The notes under the pieces are model-generated. The model searched no databases and was not told the DNA's origin. It saw nothing but the letters and a program-made list of their open reading frames with translations. A program made the translations under genes and the position numbers. Below are positions 1-9,000 of a stretch of DNA of 36,240 bases, one piece after another. Each line of letters opens with the position of its first letter. Position 1 is the stretch's first letter. This stretch comes from Lachnospiraceae bacterium (lineage in GTDB: Bacteria > Bacillota > Clostridia > Lachnospirales > Lachnospiraceae): positions 1 through 36,240 of the forward strand of contig JAEEZH010000029.1 in the NCBI GenBank assembly GCA_016288495.1. Reading direction: 5' to 3'.

Positions 1-2
1 CC

Positions 3-3000
3 CTGGCGGCCGATACGGTCCTTGAAGCGTCAAAGACCTATGTGATCCATCACAATGTGGTCCTGGCTTCCGGCATGGAAAAGAAATGGTCCATCGACAA
101 GATCGAGCAGACACATAATCTCATCTTCAGGAGTCCCATGGATACCGAGGTGGAGGTCAAGTATGCAGAGACTTCCTTCTCCAAGAAGTATGACGGAACA
201 CCCTTTACCCTGACTCCCACCGCAAAGGTATACGCTGTGAGCGAGGACGATGAGAAGAAGGATATTACTCCTTCCGCAGATTCAGGCCTTCTGGTATCCA
301 AGTGGTACCGTCAGGTGGGTCCTGTGGAAGATGAATTGCTGCTTAAGGGCGTTTACGGTTTTGCCCCCGAAGAATATGCCGATCTTTATGCAGGTTTCCT
401 GCGCTATGATCTGGGAGAACTCGCTACCGTATATGAGGAGATCCCGGACGATAAGGTGACCGAGGCAGGCGTATATTATCATGTGACCTGGTTCCTGGAT
501 GTCAGCGGTTCGTATAATCAGAGCTATTCTGCACAGCGCGTTGTCATCGAGTCGACCCAGGCTGTTGTTATGCCTGTTTATGATAACGGCGATACCGAAG
601 CACCCAAGGTGATCGACGAGACAGTCACTGCTTCCGAGAACAGAGTGCTGACAGTCTACAGCGGGCAGACAGTACAGAGCGTGCTGGACCTTATCACCTA
701 CAAGGCATTCGAGACCACTGAGGGCTCTGCCATCGATACATCAAAGCTTCTTCCCGAGGATGCCTTCGGCACGGCCTATGATGTAGATGCAGAATATGCG
801 ACCACCCAGGTTTATCAGCCTGTTTTTGCTATCCAGAAGAGAGTGAGCGTGACCGGTGACGGCAAGGGCCGCTCGGGTTATTACCGCTGGATAGACGCCG
901 ATGAAAACGGCAACGGTTACTACTATGACGAGTTCATCGAGAGCGATGAGATCTACAGAGTGGTATTCACCGGAGATAAGGCTGTATTCCAGTGGCGTGA
1001 TGAAGTTGAGATAAACGGTGAGGAATACTATGGCTGGTTTGAAGTCGGGCGCATCGGCATAAACGGTGCAGGCCCCCGTTATCATGTCCTTACCACCGAG
1101 GAAGTGCGTGATGCCTGGGCTATCACACTGATCCCTGCTGACAGACAGGCCGGTGAGATAGACGTGAGCGCCATCGTGGCAGGTGCGGCCGAGGCAGGCT
1201 TTGCATCAGCTGAGGGTTCATTTGCGGCACCTCTGACCAAGACCTTCAAGTGGAATGGTGGCGCCGATGGTTCAGCTCCCACCGGAGCAGAGCCCATCTA
1301 CGCAAAGCGCGAGGATTATAAGAAGGCAAAGCTCTTCTATTATGATGTGAACACTACCCTGTCTCCCGCGGAGTCAAAGGTTACGGATAAAAAGAATGAA
1401 GTGACCGACATAGAGAGTACCGACGAGCGCTTCGAGTACAACTGGTACAAGATGGATGACGAGGATCGTGTGCTGACACTCCTTCTGGATAAGGCAAGAG
1501 AGCTGAATCCCGATGCCCAGACCCTGGCACTTACAGCTCCCGCAGCTGACGCCGATGCCAAGACCAAGCAGGTATATGAGGAGTGGAAGTCCATCGCCGA
1601 TGCAGCCACCTGGACCAAGGTCAATGATGTGCTGAATGATGACGGCGAAGAGCCCATTAACTCAAATGATTATTGGTATAACGGAGAAGAAGTAGACAAG
1701 GATAAGGCTGTCGCTCCCTATGACGCCGGCGTATACAGGCTGGGAGTCAAGTTCAGACCCGAGACCATGGATGACTTCAGGTATGACGCTCCCGAAGCAT
1801 ATGTATACTATGTAGTAGAGCGTGAGTGGGCAGTGGCAGGTATCGATCCCGCCTCCGGAATAAAGGTTTATTCGGACGGCAGCCTCACTGCCAAGGACGT
1901 ACTGGAGGATCTCCAGACTGTGGATCCCACCAGGACCGATTCTTATATCTCCGCAGTACGTTTCTATGCATCCGATGCAAACGGAAACCGCGGTGAAGAG
2001 CTGAAGCAGCCCACCAGGGTAAATGTCCTGAGAGACCTGCTCCTGGCTGATGATAATGCAACCAAAGCCTTTGAGATAGATAAGGTGGCTGCGGACAATT
2101 CACTTAAACCCCTGGCCCTTTCCGATAAGCTTTCCGAGAAGGATCAGGCAGGCAATAAGAACAAATACAACCTGAACTTAAAGCGCATCCCTGATTACAG
2201 AGAGTTTGATGAAGGATCCGTAAGCGATTATGCTTTCTGGACCGAGGAGGAGAAGCTCACTTATCCCAAGCTGTCAAACTACAACTTCGGACGTGCTCTG
2301 GGTAAGCACGGCGAGGATCTGTCACAGGTTAAATACGCCAACGGCGTGGCTGCAGTAAATGTGGCTTATTCGGACATGGTTCCCGTTTCCGTCAAGATCG
2401 ACGATAAGGCAGTAGGCCTTGAGAAGGTTTATGACGGCAAGGCCATCAACCTCGGCGAGTTCATGGACGAATTCGTTCATGTGGTCAGAGATGATAACGG
2501 TGAGGAGCTCAAGGATGCGAAGTCCAGACTTCACGTAACACTTCAGAGGGAGAAGGAATACAATTCCAAGGATCCCTTCATCCTTGCCACCGATCTGGAT
2601 AACTGGGATGATAATGGACATACTGACGAGACCACCTACACAGAGCCTGTATATCTTATGGATAGTGCTACCCGTCTGGTAAACGGTGCGGTTCACGGTG
2701 GTGATTATACGATCAGCATCACCCTGGAGGCTGATGAGACCTATAAGAGGGCTGAGGCGGATCATGAGAATCCTCCGATTTATTCCGTGGAAAGAAGAGA
2801 GCTGGAGCTCATCCCCACCTTCAAAAAGGAAAATGAACTCATCCTTGAGAACAGCTATATGGATACAAAGGCCACCGTGCCCGGTATCCCTGCCGGTATT
2901 GAGGCAGACAATGACAATATAGCCAAATATGTGGTAGACAAGGTTACCCTGGGCAAGGTACAGGCAGGCGGCAGCGCCGATGCCGACACAGGCATCGTGG

Positions 3001-6000
3001 ACGCCGATCTGGCTAATTCTTCAAAGATCATCAAGGCTTATGAATTCGCAGCCCAGAAGATGGATGAAGTGACAAAGGATGAGAAGAGCTGGAAGAATAT
3101 TAAATTCGGTGCAGCTCCTTATCTGGAGAGCAAGGAATCATATCTGGTAAGGATCGATGTACAGGGTGCCAACAAGGACGGCATTGGCGGACAGTGGTAT
3201 GCAAGAGAGGATGAATTCCTGACAGCATACAACGGCGGCACCACGGCTGACAAGGGCGTGCCCACATATGTATCCTTCGGTACCGACTATTGCATCACCG
3301 ATAAGGTTGATCCTTCTCGTCAGACCTTTGTACCCGTGAACTCTCCTGCGGTAGTGAACCCTTACACCTTTGCAGGTGATGCTGAAGTTATGATCAGCGA
3401 TACTATCGTGGGCGTAAAGGACGAGACCACAGGTATGGTGGCTTATACTCATACCATCAAGCCTCTGGAAGGCATCCCCGTTGATTACAGGGGAACCAAG
3501 AGTCCTCTCGGCGATTCCAAGGGCAAGAATGTATTCCGTTTCAGACTTCATGCTCCCGAGGAGCTGAGCTTTGCCGGCGATAAGATCCTGTCCGGTCTTG
3601 ATTTTGAAGCCAGATATGCATATCGCGGCGGCATCGAGGCTGTGGGCGGATGGTTAGGCTCAGGGCGATTCGGCGACTTTATTATCGCCAAGTCTTACGC
3701 AGCGAAGAAGGCACCTATCATGATAGGCGGCTGGAATTCCGGCGCCGTTGACGGACATTATGATGACAGGACACCTAATATCGCAGTATCCTTCCTGTCC
3801 AGCGGTCTTCCTGCAGATGTGGTTCCCAACTACACCTTCCAGGTAGACTGGGGCAAGTATAAAGAGGATTATGTGGTGGATCTGACCCAGGCAAGCAATG
3901 AAGATGACCTGACAAAGGCAGTGGCACCCAAGTCCCTTAAGTTCAACAAGCTCAACAAGAAGATGGCTGTAGGCGATACCCAGCAGCTGGATGTCACCAT
4001 CAAGAAAAAGCAGAAGGCCGATATCATCCTTCTTGGTTACAGGATCGTGAAGGGTGACCAGTACATCTCCATTACCGATAAGGATGCCCAGCGTCTTGTG
4101 TCTATTGTGAACGGAACTAATGCGAATGTTAAAAAGACTACCCTTCCTGCCGGTATCATCACTGCCCTTGCCACCGACGGCGGCAAGAATGCAAAGGTGG
4201 ATATCGAAGTCTTTGCGGCCTATTATGATGAATACGGCGTGAAGAAGCCCATCGTGGATGCAAAGGGTAAGGAAGCCTGCGTGGCAAAGGCATCCATCAC
4301 CGTGAGCGAGGTGGCCAAGCCCACCATCAGCAAGGTGATCACATCACCCACTGCCACAGTGATCCAGTATAAGAGACCTGAAAACGGTATGCGCCGTGAG
4401 ATTTATCTCCTTAAGGGTGACAAGATCAACGAAGCTGCATTTGAAGAGAAGATAGCAGCTGTAAAGAACGGTGATTATTACGGTACCTTTGAGGAAGTGG
4501 GATTCTTCATGGCTGACGAGGGAGATACGGCCGATGCTCCTAGGGCAAAGGCTTCCGATCCCAAGGTAAGGTCGTGCACCCTGTGGGGACTGGATCCCTG
4601 CGAGACCTATTCCGTATATGTCCGCAACGTATCCGGTATGAGGACTGTAAACGGCGGCGATGTGGTAACCGATTCCCATGCCGGTTCCGTGAAGAGCTTC
4701 AAGACAGGCAAGGCTGTCATCGGCGGGATCAAGATATCCATGAATGCTCCTGCTATCAAGTATGACTGGACAAATAAGGAAACCTATGTTCCTTATGCAG
4801 ATGACAACGGTAAGCTGGGTGATCATCCTTTCTATGACTATTCAGTGAAGCTTTCCGATAAGACCGTGATGGTAACCTCAGTCGGCAAGTATTATGACTT
4901 CCTGCAGAACAAGGCTGCAGATCAGGGTGATTATTTCTATGGTCCCCTTAAGCTCACTGCAGAGCTCAAGAAGATCTATGAGGCCCCGAAGGTTGTCTAT
5001 GTGGTTACGGATGCTCCTTGGTTTAATAGCAGCAAAGGCGGCGGAAGCTATTTCTATGAAGCCGGAAAGAACACCTTTAAGAAGGATGTACCTGAGGGAA
5101 CAAAGAATTATACCATGGTCAAGTTCAAGGATGGCAGCGTGGCTTATTATCACAAGACCAATATAGCCACCATAGCCAAGAACGGCAAGCTTTCCCTGAA
5201 GGGTAAGGGCCATGCATGGGTACTCGCCATCGATACGGTTTCCGGAGCTACCGATGGCACACAGCTGTTCATCGACGCTACTCCTACAGCCATGAAGGCA
5301 AAGGCCGGCAAGGTCAATGCAGGAAGCAGCATAATGGTATCAGAGCTGCTGCAGTATACGGAAGGCAGGACGAAGATCGCGGATTATGAGAAGAAGTATA
5401 CTCACTTTAATCCCATCGAGGAGAGCGCCGAGACCGGCCAGTTCTACGATCTGTCCTTCGAGCCCGTGGAGACCTCCGATTTCGTCATCGAGCAGGTACC
5501 TGCGGTTGTAGAGGGCGTGAACTGTCCTGTATATAATGACAAGAGACATGACATAAAGATCACGGCAGTGAATCCCAAGGCGAAGCTTAAGCTGACGATA
5601 TCCGATAACTCAGCGCCCACGCCCATATCCCAGGATATCACCATAACCAGCGGCCCCGCTCCCAAGGCAGAGCCTGTCAAGGGCGTAAAGGTGCTGGCTG
5701 TGGCAGACGACAGGGCGACCTTCGGCTTCTCCTATTCGGGAGATCTGAAAGCACCGGATTCCGATACTACCCTGCGTATGATCGTAAAGGATTCAAGTGG
5801 CAAGGTATATACCGATGAGATAGTACCGGCTGATTCCTTTGAGCGTCATACCCCTTATTCCTGGGTGGGTGACATCTGTCTCAACGATAAGAAGTATGAC
5901 GGCTTTGACGAGGATACCGAAGAGTGGTTTGCCAATACCGTCAGAGCGGATAAGAAGGGCTACTATTATGCGGTCAGCTATGTACCCAACTCCTTTGTGA

Positions 6001-9000
6001 TAGGAGAGGATGATATATACATCCCCGGTGAGAGAGATCATCTCACCAGGCTGTCCCAGTATACGGTATCCTTTATCGTACAGCATGGCAGTGAAGCTTC
6101 CAAGCCTGTTACCAAGAAGTTTAAGACCACTGATATACCCGCTGCATACTACGGACTTCTCGCAGGAACGGACAAGATGCGTCCTTACGGTGTGAACGGA
6201 CACGGAGCCGAGATCAGGCTTACCACCGGAGTGGGTCAGGAGAATGATGCTACTGATTATCCTGTTCTTGGCGCCAGGACCCTGCGCACAGGTAATGATT
6301 ACACCCTTTGCCTGCCTCTTGACGAAGAGGAGGATCTGGAAAATGTCTCCGCAAGACTTCGCAAGACAGAGAAGCTTAAGTGGGTGAGCACAAACAAGCA
6401 GGTGGCTACGGTCAAGACCAAGCCCGGTACCTTTGAGGCCCTGCTTTCCACAAAGAGCCGCGGTACCACCCAGGTTTATGTGGTATCCTCCGTTACCAAG
6501 AGGGTAATAGCTGCCTGGGATGTGAATGTGGCAGCAGTTGGAGATGCGGGAGCATACTTCGGCGATAACGAGCCTTATGAGAGAACGGCTGATTTCTTTG
6601 TATCTGTTCTGGATGAGGATCCTTCAAAGGATGACAGAGTCAGCGCTTCCGAGATCCTGGGTGTAGGCCTTGACAGTCCGTTTACCGAGCCTGATAACGG
6701 TGAGACCCGCTGGTACAGCTTCACTGCACCTGCTTTTGGCTGGTATACTCTCTGGTATAGCGGCGGCGAAAGCGGCGTAGTTAAGAACTTTACGAATATC
6801 GTTATGGAGGCAGGAGAGATCAGATACTTCTCCATTACAGGCCAGGGTGGTTATGGATTATTTAGTGTAACCGGCGGTATGGCCACCGAGATCAAGGTGG
6901 GAACCGAAGCCGGCGGCTCATTTACCGCTGTAGGCCAAGGAGATCTGGTATACTTCATAGCTCCCGACGACGGCCTGTATGAGATCACTTATCAGTACAA
7001 GGACGGCAGGATCGTCAAGGAGTACAGAAGTGATGCCACATCGGATATCGGTGAAGGCAGCAAGAATATCGGTTATGTGAATCTGGCAAAGGATCAGAGG
7101 ATGGTGATCTACATTCCTGAGGGAGTAAAGGCTGTTAAGGTAGCACCTTTCCGCTGGACCAACCTTGAGGATCAGGGCACCTTCACCCTGAAGGAGTCCA
7201 AGGAGATGCAGTGGCTCAGACTTACTGCCAATGAAGATAACCGTTACAAGCTGAGATTCGATGTGACCAGCGAGGATGAGGCAGCTAATGTTCAGATCGT
7301 AGCCTTCTGTGAATCCGATAAGACGGCACTTGACAAGGTGGCAGGTCTGCTCAACGGAATGGCAGGAGATGAGGAAGCTGTCATAGGTGGCAAACCGTTT
7401 GGCAATGAGACCAGTGCGATGATAACAGGTGGCCTTGGTGAGGTAGAGATCGCTCTTCCTGATGAGATAGAGCCCAGCCCGTCCTTCCCTCTGGTTAAGG
7501 ATGCCAAATATGATGATGAAGATCTGACCTCACATATTTATGTGGGTATCCAGTATACATCACCCGATGAGGTTAAAAAGCCCATCAACCTTAAGGCTTC
7601 CGTCATTAAGGATAAGCTGGATACAGAGACTCTCAAGGCTAAGACTACAGGGGAGGCTTCAGGCACTCTGAAGGCCACCAGGTATACGCCTTCCGTATAT
7701 GCATTCACACCTGCAGCCACAGGCGTTTATGTGCTTGATTTTGCTACGGGTGACAATGATGAGAACGCACCTGAAGGCGTAGCTCTGGGTCTGTTCAGCG
7801 CGATAGGTCATGATTATCCCGGGCTGACTGATGAACTGCTTGATTATGAATGGATCAAGGTGGCCGGAAAGAAGGATTATCAGATCGATGGTCTGGAGCT
7901 CACCGGCGGAGAGACATATTACTTCTTCTTCTGTTCAGCTATGATCGCGGCGGACGGTGCTCTGGATGAGGACAAGACCAAGGAGATAACGGCTACTCTT
8001 TCCATTAAGGAAAGACAGATCCCTGAGATCGGTATCACTCCTCTTCCCGGCAATACAGTTGCCATGGCAGTTGCAGGAAAGAGCGAGTACAGATACTTCA
8101 GAGCTCCCGAGACCAATGTATATACCTTCAGCATGGTAAGGAGCGAGAAGGAGGATGCCAAGAATCTGGGACAGGGCGAAGTAAACTTCAGACGCAACTC
8201 AGTGGAAGGCACGCCTATTGACGCAGAAATTGAGGATTATATAGCCGCACCTCGTGATCCTGCGGAGGAGATAGTTACTTCTTCTGCTCCTATCAGCCTG
8301 AGAGAGGGCGAGACTGTATACCTTAAGATCGATTCTCTTGAAAGAGCTGATTCGACCAATGAAGAGACCAATGATACCTACAACAGGACCATCCGTGTGG
8401 AGAAGAGAGCTCTTACGGAGCTGCCCGCTACCATCACTCTGAATGCTAAAGAGAAGAAGTTCTTTGTCTTCAACTCCACGGGCAAGGATAAGTACTTATT
8501 CCTCTTTACCAGGACCGACGGCGTGGAAGAGGGTACTAACGTCAGATGCTCGAATGATGGAAAGGATAATCCTCTCTCGAATAAAGGGGATCTTCCCAAC
8601 GGTGTGAGTCTGACCATCGAGCCTAAGAGTGCGAATGAGCATGGTCTTGAGATTGGCAGCCTTGACCTTGACGCAGAAGACAGACTTTTGTTCTCCTTCG
8701 AGAATCCGAGTGATAAGGAAGCCGAGACCATTAAGGTTACGGTGATCAAGGCAGAGCCTACAGACTTTACGACAGCCAAGCAGACCAAGAATCTGAATAC
8801 CACAAATGAGACTATGGGAGCATGGTTCAGGTTTAGACCTACCACCGCAGGCTTATACAAGATCACCTTTACTTCCAATTCCGATAAGGCGTTTACCGTA
8901 GACAGGTATCATGAGGATTCCGTAAACGGTTATCCCAAGGATCTGGAAGACGGTGTATGGGAAGGAACCTATGATGCAGAGACAAAGTCTTCATTTGACA